Below, one piece after another: positions 49,401-62,700 of a stretch of DNA of 64,000 nt. The stretch spans positions 16,632,437 through 16,696,436 of the forward strand of contig NC_088313.1 of the NCBI RefSeq assembly GCF_910592395.1, read 5' to 3'. The notes under the pieces are model-generated. The model did not search any database. It saw nothing but the letters and a program-made list of their open reading frames with translations, and was not told the DNA's origin. Every line of letters begins with the position of its first letter. Position 1 is the first letter of the stretch. The position numbers were made by a program, and so were the translations under genes. The DNA is from Lineus longissimus. Taxonomy: Eukaryota; Nemertea; Pilidiophora; Heteronemertea; Lineidae.

Positions 49401-50724
49401 GGCAAATAGAAGAAATACGATGAGCTGACTGCAGCATTTCATTCATACCACAATTCATTCATTAGATCACGACATGTTTTGCCATTTGATATGGCATTCA
49501 ATAACGGCAAGCCGCCTCAATACTCAATGTCCTCACGATTGGTGTCCGGGGAAGTTTCGAATATCTCCCGACATTCTTCCGCGATGCCGTGTTGTCTAAA
49601 GCAGCTTCCACTGATGACATTTTACGTATAGCGGATGGAAATTTTTGCTAAACTCTGACATTTTTGGCGGAATACAGAATATAAAATTGAATACGAAATA
49701 AAAAATTGTTGACATACTGATTCTACTTTAGTGGGAACGTCAATATAATATGGTTTGTTCAGAGCATGGAGTCAGCTGGTCCTTTTTTCCTCTCTAAAAT
49801 CAGTCATAATATGACTGTTTTATCAGAATAATTTGGTGTCACTTTGATTGATTAAATGACATGAAGCATACATGAAGAGAAAATGCGATAGTGGATATTG
49901 ATCGATTTGAGATGGCCAATAGGCCAACAGGTGTGAAATCGTATTGATAGATATCCGTCTACTGGAAATGAAAACCATGGAGTCTCGTTGCGACTCATCA
50001 GACGTAATCATGGTAATAGATTTCTATCTAATAAATGCCCTTAAGACCATACCAGGAGCAATCGCATATTTCATGTAGTACCATATTACATTCGTACGGG
50101 ACACATACCGAAGAACATTCCGACATGTAATGTATAGAGTAGTCAGCAGCTATAAACCTACATGTAGCTTGGCACGTAGAATAACCTCAATCCTGGATAT
50201 GAAGTTTACCGTACAATTTCACGTGCTCTTTAACATGTTTAAGATAATACACCATACCTACCAAAGGACACCACAACGTGCCCAACTATATCACAGGATT
50301 CACCAGAAAAATCCCACTTGTTCAATATATCATTAAGATTTTCGATGTTCGTACACTGAAGCCTCCAACTTGTACAGCGGAGTGACCACACAACATGTGT
50401 TCACCTTGCACTATAGCCAGGAACTACCATTCAATACATGCGTTACGTTACGTCGTCGAACACCAAGCAATAAGTCTCACTTGACTGAACAAACAACAAG
50501 TTCAATGGAGAAACGTCTAAGAAAGAGGAACAATTTTTCCTGAACCGGTGTGAAAGAAATGCGAGTCCCCCGGAATCTATGTCCGGTCCTTTTGTTAAAG
50601 TGAATAGAGTCGCCGAGCTCCTTTGTTGAAGATTATGTAGCAAACCCTAAACAAACCATTAACCACATTCGGTGACAATACACAGCTATTGTATGGGGTC
50701 CTGCATTCCTAGGACGTCCATTCC

Positions 50725-50806
50725 TTTTACACCGGGTTCGAACCTGCGACCCGGCTACGGCACTTGATCTTTAATTTCCTAACCACTATGCCATGTAGCC
50801 GTTCAG
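50725..50806 (-). mobile_element. tRNA-derived SINE head
   Basis: On the minus strand the order is TGGCATAGTGGTTAGGA (a good A box), a degenerate middle, then GGGTCGCAGGTTCGAACCC (a good B box). Spacing is tRNA-like, but the anticodon arm does not pair, so it is a SINE head or tRNA pseudogene, not a functional tRNA. No body or poly(A) tail was delimited. Confidence 0.65.
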
Positions 50807-51677
50807 TTGTTGTAAGAACGGACATCATTTTCAGTATTTCCTTTTACGCACGCATGACAGCCGAGAATGGCGGATTTACTGAGGCATTGACGGTTGTGGT
50901 CCCAATGGTCTCAAATCCGTCAAAACTTCTTTCCAGAGGAAACTTTCGATGCTACACCGGCACTCTTACGCCCCGCCTCTTCTGTACGGCGGTTTATGCC
51001 TAACATCCGATGAAAAAATGTGGTTCATGACAGGACACTTTTGAAATCGTCAGCTGATGACTCCTTAGATGACCACCCATCGAAGAAAAGTCTTTAAGCG
51101 TCAACTGCCCACGCTTCATTGGTTTTATCGCTTTATCGATAGCCCCGACTGTGGTACAGTCGACCAGATGGAAATCGACTCGCATTCAGCCCACTTAGAA
51201 CCAAGATGCTCAATAAACATCACGTCGCTTGGGTGGGTGACCATCGGTTTATTGATCGCTGATCGAATCCGCTGATGTCCCCAATACGGAGACACATCTT
51301 ACATTCCGACATGCAGTGTTGAGGCATCTAACTGTGGCTATAATGTGCAAAACAATCTAAAGTTTGAGTATAAGTGATTATGAAATAAGCATTTTGTGGG
51401 TTACATTTTTTGGGGTCGCCCTGTATGAGGTCAGCTGATGATGACCCTGGAACTAGCATCTTGCTATAGTGCAGCGAATGGCCATCGGCGCCAAAACTGG
51501 CATCTCTGACGATTACAGTTGATAACTCCGTTGGGTATAATCTTGTAGCTTACCCGCTCACAAAATCTGTTTAACGATTGAAACACAAGGCATTATCCCT
51601 TAACATGAATGACATACCATGGCATCACTTTATTGACACAAGCCATCAGAGTCGACAGTTCCGGGTACTACATTAAA

Positions 51678-51743
51678 TGATTCCTGTGGCTCATTTGCAT
51701 CATCCTGTGGATATTCCTGCGGCTCATTACATCATCCTGTGAT
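51678..51743. repeat. Short tandem duplication
   Basis: ATTCCTGYGGCTCATT and ...CATCATCCTGTG occur twice in a row with a unit of about 35-38 bases. Low-copy and non-coding. Confidence 0.6.
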
Positions 51744-53214
51744 CGTCATGGTAATCTTCGCAGACTAACAAGCGCGACATCACGACTGTTTGTAAGATTA
51801 AACTGTTAATTATGTGCTCAGAGTATTTGTTATTTCCATGAATCACGACATGCAAAGGTCTGTGATATAATAGTTCCTTTGATTTTTTCCAGAACGAGTT
51901 GTTAGGCGATCTTAGTTTGCAGTCTGTTGGCTGGATAACAAACAGTTCACACAGCTGTTATTTCGATGAACATTGAACTGATAAGGAATGGTTCGATAAG
52001 GTCACCATCTACTCCAGCTGCTTTCCTGTTGTCACGTTAGCTCGTAAATGCCTTATAGTGGCGTATGGCAAAATACGGAGTGTAAATTCTTCAGAAGCTA
52101 TGATGATATGGCGTATCTTGTGTCCATTGAGTAAACGATCAGAGGTATATTACTTGTGTACGGGAACAACCACTTATTTAGTATCATGATGATGGTGAAC
52201 TGTACATCAGCCGAGATCTCTAGGGAGGGTCGATATTTGACTTATGGCGCCCATACGATGCAGTCTCAATCACTTACGCAGTCAAAGGATTCAACGCGGA
52301 TCGCGTTGCATCCCTCGCAACCCTGGCCCGACAATCCTCATTGCTGTACATACATCATTGACAAGAAATCCTAATGGATCTAAAGAAATTAACGATACGC
52401 CTCAGCATGAGCGACAAAATTCATTTCCCTATTTCTAAAACCACTGCGTTCTATGGAAATGCTTTACTATAAGTATCCTCTATTAATTAAATGAACTTCA
52501 AGATTTACTGATTGGAAATAGAGATTCGCTTTCAATTATTCGAGAATATGTGCCTCAGATAAGAGGTTTCACAAATTTTTGTTCAGCTCTGCGTGATAAC
52601 AGCCCAGCAGTCTCACCATGTACATCGTCTTTGTAAGCAGATTAGACAAAAAATAAGCAAGCATGTCCTGATCAAAAATTTATGAGAGTGAGAAGAAGGA
52701 TTATAACCATGACTACGGCAGGGCTTAGGTCATTGTTGTTCACGATTTTATCAGAGGGGCAGTTTTTTCATCATCATGTGCAATAATCCACTGTATCTCG
52801 TGACAGAAACAAACAAGGACACGAGTTATGGGGGAAAAGCTGTTCAATTACCAAAGATATAACCTGAGGGACAATGGATTTTTTCAACCTATACAATATT
52901 CATAATTATGATTATAAAAACGCCGTATCGTTATAAGAATATCCACGAGAACGCAAAGGTGCAGTTAATAGGAGAAGTACCTCATATCGGTTTACATACA
53001 TCTGAGGAAGATCATCCGTAATTTTGTATATAGTGGCTGTTTGGAACTCCTGCTAGATATCAAACCATTTGAAAATGTCATGACCTCGGATAAAACAAGC
53101 CCACGGGATATTCTCGGTTTTTTTCGTAGAATTCATAAACATGATGTGGAAAGGTGAACGACTTTCTCCTGCACCTGAGTATCGTTAACCTTGATCAAAA
53201 TGTATATATCTCCG

Positions 53215-53312
53215 GCTACGCGAAAAATCGCGGCGAAATTTATTCTTTTATTTTTTATTTTCGCGAATTGTACAATTAAAGAAATGCGAACATTTTGCGG
53301 TTTACAGTATTT
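53215..53312. repeat. Dispersed CGCGAA-rich element, copy 3
   Basis: CTACGCGAAAAATCGCGGCG, AT-rich filler and TTTTCGCGAATTGTAC are followed by CATTTTGCGGTTTACAGTA. It is the longest match to the family seen at 17.4 and 31.2 kb. Confidence 0.55.
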
Positions 53313-54470
53313 TGATATAAAGTCAATTAATGTTCTCATCATTCTGACAAGATGTCAATCTGTCGTGCAGATGTTCCTTGTGTTTGTCCACAACCCAAAG
53401 CCACAACATGGGGAAAAAACGTATCACGTATGACAACGTCCATGTACAGGAGGTCGAGCCGCTTCCTTTGGTTGGTAATACAGCCAATTTGGTAGCATTA
53501 ATCACCAGCGGACAACCACGTTATCATGTAATACACCGACAATCATTTCATCTCTGCTGACTATGGTTATATCAGAACATTTAATCAGGAACTATATGAA
53601 TACGCTGCGTATCAGGCGGTTTATCAGCCAGCGTTAACGCGAATAATATCAGCTCTATTAACGGCGCTCGCGTTAATTAAGATACGTAATTACGTGTTGG
53701 AGACTCTCGGGATTTGGTAAGAAATGGCTGAATGGTTTACATGGTGACCGTTTTTCTTGTTTATGGCACATTATTCGCAATTTTACGGGGGGGGGGGTTT
53801 GCTGTACAATCGCTTTTTGAGTAGATTGTGTACAGGGCAATCGTGGATATCTTCCAGAAAGAGGTTACTTGATCGCAAATTGAATCTCTATCGTATTTAA
53901 TGATTATGAGCCCATTTAGCCAATATTTCAGGTGTCGCCAGTGCTTGAATTCTAATTCATACCCATCCATGTCCCGCTTCGTTTCTGTTCCATGTCTTTA
54001 TTCTTTCATTTCACAGATCCAAATGCCACGGCAAGCTCATGGACGCGTCGAAGTGAGCAGAAAGGTGTCTATACATTATCTAATCTCAGCCAGCTATTTT
54101 ATCCTTTCGTAATGTACAGCAGTCACCGCAGAAAAAAACATGATTACTATATTTCTAAGAAGTTTTCTCTTCACGTCCTCGGGATGCCTCATCATCCCTT
54201 CAGATAGCCTAATGAATGTTCCGGTTCAATGCGACGAGTTAGAATGTTCTTTATAAAGAGTGTGAAATGTTCTGGGCAACCTTGCGATTATGACACGGAA
54301 TCGAGCTAATTAGATCTCAGAGTAAGGCAATGCATACATTCTATGGATGCTTTTCGCGAAATCCCGTCCTCCCACAGGGATTTTCACATCAGTACATCTA
54401 CCCAATTCAGCTATTGATCAAGAGTGTGTTCTCTTTATCATAATGTCGGTTACAGAAAGGGCGGGATTCC

Positions 54471-54522
54471 ACTCGGGGGTGGGGGTCGGGGTGTGTGCGT
54501 GGGGAGGAGGTGGGGGGGGGTG
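54471..54522 (+). repeat. G-rich low-complexity tract
   Basis: Several G runs of four to ten bases are separated by one to six bases, enough for an intramolecular G-quadruplex on the plus strand. No gene overlaps it. It lies about 950 bases upstream of the first secreted Ig-like gene. Confidence 0.8.
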
Positions 54523-55468
54523 CAAACTTCCAATTAAAATGCCAGTAAGATCATTTAAAAGCAATGCGTTTCGTCTGTGGGAAAGCGTTCGTCTATTTAG
54601 TTCCATTGAAGCTGCCAGTAATTGACCGAGATTCAGTCTCAAGGGCGAGTCAGAGTCGGAGTCGTAAATTCATCTAACCTATCCTGTGAGATATATCGAT
54701 TTCGTCTGCACAGCTTTATGAATCAAGTCATTAGTACCGAGAATGGCGTCAGAATGGAGTTGCCTCAGCCATGCTTTACTGCCACCCTTGTCCGAATCAT
54801 GCTGCCACTAATCCGTATCCATAAACCTATACCAGTTTTGCCACTGAATGATGGTATTGCAATTAATAAGCAATTAATGTTCCGGCCATAGACAGTCACT
54901 TCTCAATAAATCAGTGCTCTGATGGTTAATATCTTGGAGTAAATACGATTTATAGCTGATGAATATTGAGGACGCAAAATTTGCACAACAATTTGTGCTC
55001 GGGTTGTTCAGCGACTATATAGATGTCCTGTGTGATCTAAATCATAAGTCGGTATATGTGTTTTGGTCTTGTTTTCAATCCAGTAATTCCGATTTTGGGA
55101 CGACCTTTCGAATAAAATGTCGTTTTATGTTAATCAAAACTGCGCTAACCTGGCATTTAGTAGGGATCACGGTGGCATAGGAGATATGTACCATACATAA
55201 ATGTGAGAACGATTATCTACTTCGAATTAGCGAACGGTTCAGCAAATGGAATCTGAATCGTTCATAATCAGGTCGTAATGTAAGTCATTTTGATTGCACC
55301 AAATATATTATAGGCAGGCAACCCTTACGAACGACGAAGCTCGACGTTCGGAGTATGGAGTTATGCGATGCGTCATTTAGTCCTGTGCAAACAAGTCACT
55401 CGTAAATCATCTAGTTCATTGCGGATTTCACCTGACTCCAGTGTATTCAATCAGCAAAGGAACTTAAA

Positions 55469-58400
55469 ATGATGGCCCACTGGATTTTGGTCATTTTCCT
55501 GACAGTCTTGCTCAGTGGGTTACTCAAGGTTAGTAAACATATCTTACGCTCCGATGCAAAAACAGGTAAAAGCCCCGTGAATGCAGCCCTCTATTCAATC
55601 CAGCAGCCCACGTTCCAACTATAAGCCACAAATGCAAGTCATAACATAACATTTTTGCTTCTTCGTGCATTGCGTATTCATCGCATGCATCACTGCATAG
55701 ACGTGTGTGTATACGATGCCATTTATTACATGACCAGGGCGAACCCCCTCGCTTCATTGGACAGACAACGTCATGTAACCGGGCATAAAATCTGATGTTG
55801 CCGCGAAAATATCATTATTTATGGACCGCTCGTCACATTTTTCGGGCAAGAAAAAACCATATTGCCCTCGAAAAATGCGTATTTTATATACTTATATGCA
55901 AAATTCCAACTAAAAGTACGAATTAGAGGTTTCAGTACAGTGATGCCAGTGGAGTTCCTATTAACTCCAGGAAATATACAAGTTTTTAAAAACTTTTTAC
56001 TATGCTATGACTTTCAGGGTTGCATTGCCGAAGACCTGAAAGACATCGTCATTCCTGTTGAAATAGCAGAAGTAACCAGTGTGATGGCATCCCCAAACAA
56101 TCATGCAGCCAGTGACATCCAGATCAGTCTGAGGTCAGCTTATGCTGTGGAAGTTCATTTGCGTCTAGATGACATACCTATTGTATTTAATGGTAAACGC
56201 GATTTTAATACTTTTCTTCCGTGTTTGAACTGACGATTCAATCGTTTTGTATCTTCGAGTTTATACTACAAATGTATTAACTTAACTCGGGATGGCACAA
56301 CGCAATCTGACCTTCAATCAGCTTCTGTCCATGCATTTTACTCCCAAATTTTAACAATAGTGCCTATTATAGGTCTACTACGTTCTGGTGATCCGGTTAC
56401 GATCTATTCACAGTCGTTAGCTGTGAATATAATGTATATACATGTACACTGTTGTAAGTCTGATAAGGGGCAGTAATCAGTGTGGAGCAGCCGTTCTCTG
56501 TGATTGATGAGAAGGTATTGCGATGCAGCGATGTTCTAGTCAAGCCAAATTTCTGAAAAAATTGTGTCATTGCCAGAGCCACTCCTATCAAAGCTCACAT
56601 AACCTGTCACGATGTTTGACTTTTCGTATTTTCAGATGACGGCAGTGTGATCAAGGCAAGGAAATTTCGCCAAGGCGATAGCCACATGATCCTCATTGCC
56701 TCAGCGAAACCTATGAACACATCTTTGCTGGGGATTGGACTGCTGACACAACACCCGCGCAACACAGTGGCGGTATGGTTATATTTTGATGCCCTTCGAG
56801 ATATGTTTGAAAAAGGTATGACGGTGTAGTAAATTTCAACTCATAAATTGTCTTAGCCTAACGAGCCACACTTAAGTTAAACACAGCTTCTCGTCTGACT
56901 AGGGTGGAAAGCAGAGCGATTCACAAGAAAGCAAACACTATTTCTCAAGGTGGTCATCATCAAAATTATAACAGCACATTCACAGTACGATGTTAGCCTA
57001 CATGAAAATCACACGTTCACCAAGTCAGTTGCGGTCAGCCCGATGGAAGGTAACCGCCGTATATGAGAGAATGGGCATAATGCACAGCATTGGTAAAAAG
57101 GTATATACTAGTTGAAAAGTTTAATGAGCAATAAAAGCGATCCAAAAGAGTAATCAAGTAAAATTTGTATTATTACTTTATGCTTGCAGGTGTCAGCTTC
57201 CCAGTGGTTACTGAGATGCCAAAGCGTGGATACAGAGTTGAAAAAGATGATAGTGTTGTATTGAAGTACAGCGTCACTTACGAGGGTAGCGGAGGATTAG
57301 TGGCTCATAATGCCAGTGCCATCGGTTACTTCAGCCAGCCGTTTCATTGGCATGAGGACAACATAATCCGGGGTACTATGCACCCTGGGGATGAAGAAAG
57401 GTAATTGGCTCTATACGCTAAAATTTCTAAGCACAGGTTGCCATTGCTATAAAAAATGGCTGACAACATATATTGATATATATATAGTTAATTAAAAATG
57501 GGTCATGAAAAACTGTCGGCAAAACTGTACGTCATACGTGACGAATGGACTGGGTCATTAACAAAACTGTCAACAAAACTGTTGGTCATTTTATATGATA
57601 GATTGCTCTTTATCTCAGGTTTGAGCAATATAAGCCCAAATTTGATGAACGACAACACTCGAGCACAAGTCCAAGCGGGTATATAACCTTGACCGCAGAG
57701 CTGGAAGAACGCCTTGGTGATTCTTTCCCTATGGATGGCTCTGTCCTATACGTCGAATTTACGTTTAAAGTCGGACCTGAAAGTCCGCAGCAGAAGAACA
57801 GAATATATGTGTACGTCTATACGAGCCTTCACTACACCGACACTGATGATATACCAATGGGCGTCGAGCAGCTATCATGGAACCTGAATACGTTCTCTCT
57901 TGGCTACCAAAAAAAGGGAAGTTTTAATATGCTGATCGTTGGATTGAATTACGAAACCCCCGCCGAGTCACGTGGGTTGAAATGCATTGCCGTAGGATTG
58001 GAGAATGCCCCTGTCATAGCCGTAGCCGAATTGCCATCCCTTAGTAACGTCATAGGTGATGTCACGAAATTGAAGCAAGTGGATCTGCTTCTTCCGGGGT
58101 CTCACTTCGGGCCCATGGCCTTTGAAGAATTCAAAATTGATCTGCCATTAGGGAGTGAAGCATATTACGTTTTAAGTGCATCTACCGCAAATAAGGTCAC
58201 GACAACTGTCATAAAAGTAATCAGCATTATTCCAGTAAAGGTCAACATTGAAGAAAATAGGGAGAAAAAGGTAAGGTACCCTTCCCGTTATCACTTTTTA
58301 TTGGTTGAAATGATACCAACAACTGCAATTTTGGCGAGGAACACCTCAACACCTGTAAATTACCTAGTGCAATAGTATTGATCGTACATGCATAGTTGAT

Positions 58401-59129
58401 TATATTGAACGTCTGTATAACTGATACAAGTCTTAGCACTACGGTGAGCGCTGAACACAATATTTTGGTGATGCATGTTGTTATCTGAATATTCTGTGGC
58501 AACGAATTGGGCTTCTTCTTCCCACAAAAGGAACTTCAAAGACGCCACTTAAAAAGAGGCAAGGTTATTCGCCAATCACCAACAACATGACAAAATTGAA
58601 GACGGTTTGTCTTGCGTTGCCAGAATATTATCAACTTACTAATATTAATCTAACAATGTCCACCAAGTTGGCCATCGTATGGCTGAGCAAGAACATAAAG
58701 TCCCTCCCCGCACTTGTAGTGTTTATCTGTTTCTTCCAGGAACGATATGAGGCCACATGCACAGCCACGGGTTCGCCAAAGCCAACTATGAGGATATTCC
58801 TTGTTCCAGAGGCGAATGTAACCTACAACGGTGCATATATTGACGCAGCAAAGGTCCAACAGGAGTACGAGCAATTTGAACTAATGGATCAATCGGGCAA
58901 GCTCAATGTTTCAACAAGCTCCAGAACGACTGCAGAAAAGACTGTGTCATTCTTTTGGGAAGAGTTTCTTCAAGAGGGTCATGATTCCGACGGCTTTACT
59001 CTCTGGTGTATTGCTTCTAACCTCCACCAGCGAGAATTAGCGACCAATGAGATTTGGTATTTCAACGACGACGTCTACAATTCTTCTGACTACGACATGT
59101 ATATTGACTATTATTCCTCTTCAACATGA
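55469..59129 (+). CDS. Secreted Ig-like protein, tandem paralogue A, unknown family
   Basis: Six exons with phases 0-1-1-2-0: 55469-55528, 56018-56192, 56636-56815, 57190-57400, 57619-58270 and 58740-59129 (TGA). They give 555 residues. Exon 1 encodes only a signal peptide of 20 residues (MMAHWILVIFLTVLLSGLLK). Exons 2-5 encode beta-rich sequence of unknown family. Exon 6 begins ERYEATCTATGSPKP and ends near GFTLWCIASN, an Ig-like B-strand and F-strand pair of cysteines (433 and 516), but the usual C-strand Trp is absent (MRIFLVP). Glycosylation sites include HNAS, ANVT, LNVS and YNSS. There is no other membrane helix or GPI-type hydrophobic tail, so it is predicted to be secreted. The next gene has the same exon layout. 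A variant polyA signal AATATA is at 59370. Function unknown; an immune or adhesion role would be a guess from the Ig-like end only. Confidence 0.82.
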
Positions 59130-59737
59130 TTTTGTGAATGGTCTATGTTATGTTTTCGAGTGGATGTGACCTTTTCCGAATTGCCTTCAATATGATCGTG
59201 TTGTCCTAGTTACGATTTCATTACGTTTTGATACTACTTCATACAAAACATGAACAACTACTGCAGCAATTCATGAACAATGCAAAGCCTTGAGTTCAAC
59301 TAGATTTTCATCGAAAGAGTCATTGATAAATGCACTTGTAATCTGAGAGACTTCCTTGTGAGAGGAAGGAATATAAATTTGTAACAATAACACGATTTCA
59401 TTTGTCTTTTGGAAATGTGATATCCCAGTGAACAGAGACGGCACAGACTATTATTTTGTATTCGTCGAGTATCCTCCTCCCAGCGGCCTCCCCATGGTTT
59501 GTAGCCTCGGTTTGTCTTTGGACATTACTTAGTTTCACCAGGCTGTCAGTTTCCCGCGTCAGCTAGGGAAGTGAATTGTGTCAATTGCTTCATATGTTAA
59601 ATCACTCCCGCTTTACAGAAAATTATATTCCGATTGGCCAATTATTGATATTACAGTAAATGTTAATTTTGGTCATTGCCGTCTCGACTGAACTATTCCT
59701 CTGCTGTTGACAGTCGGTGTTGCTACTCGATACCACA
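59130..59737. other. Spacer between the two tandem paralogues
   Basis: About 610 bases hold the 3' UTR of the first gene (variant AATATA at 59370) and the promoter and 5' UTR of the second. No other gene or clear TATA box is seen. The short spacing and same orientation fit a tandem duplication. Confidence 0.6.
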
Positions 59738-62700
59738 ATGGTCACCCATTCGATACCAGCCCTCTGCCTCGCAATCCTGTTGTCTGTACTACTGAAGGTT
59801 GGTTCTTTTGCATCTATATATACATTTGATTTGACCGATCGATTTCTGATGTTCACTCAAACACAAAAGATATTTTATTCGTACGCCAAATCGTTCATCC
59901 ATTTCTTATCGAACTTGTCGCAAGTTAATTGAAGGGGTGACGGGTGATTACATAATATGGTGGCACCTCTTCCATTTCCCCGAACAACTGCACAAGTAGT
60001 GAAAGGGAATAGTAATGCATGAGCAAAATCGATATTTGAAAAATTGTATCACCAATAATAACTGCAGTGGCCAGCAAAGCATTAACAACACTTAAGTGGA
60101 TCGAATAACTGCAGTGGCCAGCAAAGCATTAACAACACTTAAGTGGATCGAATAACTGTAGTGGCCAGCAAAGCATTAACAACACTTAAGTGGATCGAAT
60201 AACTGTAGTGGCCAGCAAAGCATTAACAACACTTAAGTGGATCGAGACATTTATTCGACTTTGTGAGTTTCCGTCGCTTCTTTCAGCTATCTACCACTGC
60301 AGGCACAGAGCATTGCATTGGTCCTGTGAAACCACTGCAAGTTGTCAAAGTGGGCGTGGAGCCGGAGCTTGGTGATGCCAACTTTATGGAAATAAAATTG
60401 AGGTCAATATACAAACTCGATGTCGCGATGAGTATAGACGGAACACCTATTGTTGTTAGAGGTAAACTTCCTCTCATTTTTGTTGTGCTCTCGTGTCGAA
60501 ATTCAGCCAATTGTCAATCTAAAACGGGTGCAGTGTAAGCTCTGAGTTTGTTACAGACCGCTCTGGTAATTTTACGCAACTCCTGCTGTGCGGTTAGCTA
60601 AATATAATAAGATTAAACGACTTTGAAATACAACCTTCCGACTCGCGTGCATTCTGCGTGAGCTATCTCCCTGAGCCATATTAGCTTAAGATTTTCGGAT
60701 ATACATGTATTGGAATAGCCTTGTTTTATATTCTCAACATACTGTATAACATTTGTTTCCTTCAGATGAAATGATAGATGACGGCTCAACCCAAGCCACC
60801 AAGTCCCAAGATGGCGATGACTACGTTATCATCATTGCATCACTAAAAGGAGTGAAAAGTTCGTCTCTTTCGCTGGGATTGCGGAGCCAACACCCATGCA
60901 ACACCTTATTGTTGTGGGTCGGATTTCCCAGCCTCCGGCGTATTTTCGAAGAAGGTACATTTACACAGAACACATGCCGAGTCTTAGGTCTGATGATGTT
61001 TTAGAATAGGATCACATAGAGTCGGAGCGTACTAGCATAAACACCTACATCATATCATTAATTTCCAGCTACCACGCCTACCTGAACACAACAATAGTCT
61101 CGTGATGTGCTTATCTGGTTGTATTCCTATAAATACATGTACTACATGCGGATGAATACATGTCAATTGTCATTTTTTCTTCCGTAGTTGATGCTTATAT
61201 AATAAAGGCGAAGACCTCATCATTGAAGTAAAAATAAAAGCCAAAGTCTTAGGTGACCTCCCTCTATCATTCATTATCCCTACATTCATCTGAAGCTTGT
61301 ATAGCATCTAAAATCAGTAGACGAATTGGAACCTGTTATCATTTTACACCTAATGACTGATCACCTAACATCTTTTTTTTTACAATTCATTTAAGGTATT
61401 GCGATCCCAGCTGTGTCTGTGTTTCCAAAGAGAGCGTACAGTTTAGACAAATATGACAGCTTCCTATTGAGATATGGAATCACGTTCAGGGACGACGGGA
61501 AGTTAGGAGAAATTGAGAGACAAGCCTTTTCCCCAATCTACCAATGGAATGAGACGAACATAATGTATTCGACATTCGGTGAAGGTGCACCAAGGTATGT
61601 TTTGTCTGCGTCTTTCTGCAAGTTCCTTTTCTTCTCCGTTCCGAAATTTTATTTATGCAGGTTCATGCACCATATAAAAAATGTGGGCCTACATATCTAT
61701 TCATGATATTTGTTTTGAAACCAAACGATAAATGTTTTTGTACAGCGAAACATTTCATCGTTCAAAAACATTTAAGGTTTTGATTTATGTTTACAGGGCA
61801 AATGGCGAGCCAAAAAAATTTGATTTCCGTCGCACGAACTCCAGTGCAAACGGATTCAAAACGTTGACTTCAGAACTGGATGTGCAACTGGGGTCGTCTC
61901 TTCCTTTCGACGGCGCTGTCATTTCGGCTATGTGTACGCTCGCAATCGGACCAGAAGACATCTACATGTATGTTTTTACTAGCCTACAGTTCAAGGACAT
62001 TTCAAAGCGACTCCCAATGCGTGTTGAGTCATCAGCCATGAACAAACCGCTTTTGCAGATGGGATACCAGAAACGGCAGGGCTTAGACATGGTGACGGTT
62101 GGTTTGAACTATCGCATACCAGAGGGGATGCGTGGGCTAACTTGCGCGGCCTTGGGAGTCGATACGGCACCACACATGGCAATCGCTAGACTGGCCTCGG
62201 TCAATGACGCAAATGGTGACATCACGAAGGTGGAGCAAGTTGAGCTCCCCTATCCGCCTTTTCGCATCGGGGCTCTTGGCTTTATCGACACCAAGGTCAA
62301 CCAGCCCGTGGGAAGTGAAACATATTACGTTTGTAGCGCCTCCTCCGGCGACGATGTCACCAGCATCATCATTAAGGTCATTAGTATGGTTCCACTGGAA
62401 GTTACGATTGAGGTAGCCAGGAGTAACCGAACGGTGAGTGATAGCCTATCGCTTATAGCATGGATTTCGAAACTTGCGTTTCTGAAAATAAAATCAAGTA
62501 CATGTAGCTACTCAATTATCGTTAAATCATACATGGCAGAGCTAAGGCACACCTTTTTACGTTAGGGTTCAGCACCTCCATTAAAAAACTCTTTGAGCAG
62601 GTAGACATGGCAACATGCTGTAGTGATAGAGGTTGTGATTTCGTACATTTCAGCGATGATGGAATATGCCAGACATGGTCCGATTGCATGACGATCCACA

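Larger units (their letters stand above)
29997..55468. other. 25-kb gene-poor region
   Basis: I find no gene that I can support on either strand. The longest open frames (for example 38921-39292 minus and 42336-42635 plus) have no recognisable domain or consistent splice sites. Repeats listed separately lie at 30.65, 31.24, 40.41, 50.73, 51.68, 53.22 and 54.47 kb. The 5' exon(s) of the minus-strand GPCR should be in this region or beyond the window. Regulatory DNA for the flanking genes may lie here but leaves no signature I can read. Confidence 0.55.

Noticed and set aside
50725-50806. Functional tRNA gene
   Set aside because: A and B boxes are good but the anticodon and acceptor stems do not pair; called a SINE head.
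60303-60461. Alternative acceptor CACTGCAG for exon 2 of paralogue B
   Set aside because: Joining it in phase 0 to exon 1 gives a stop within nine codons; the acceptor at 60286 keeps the frame and gives the same 175-base length as in paralogue A.
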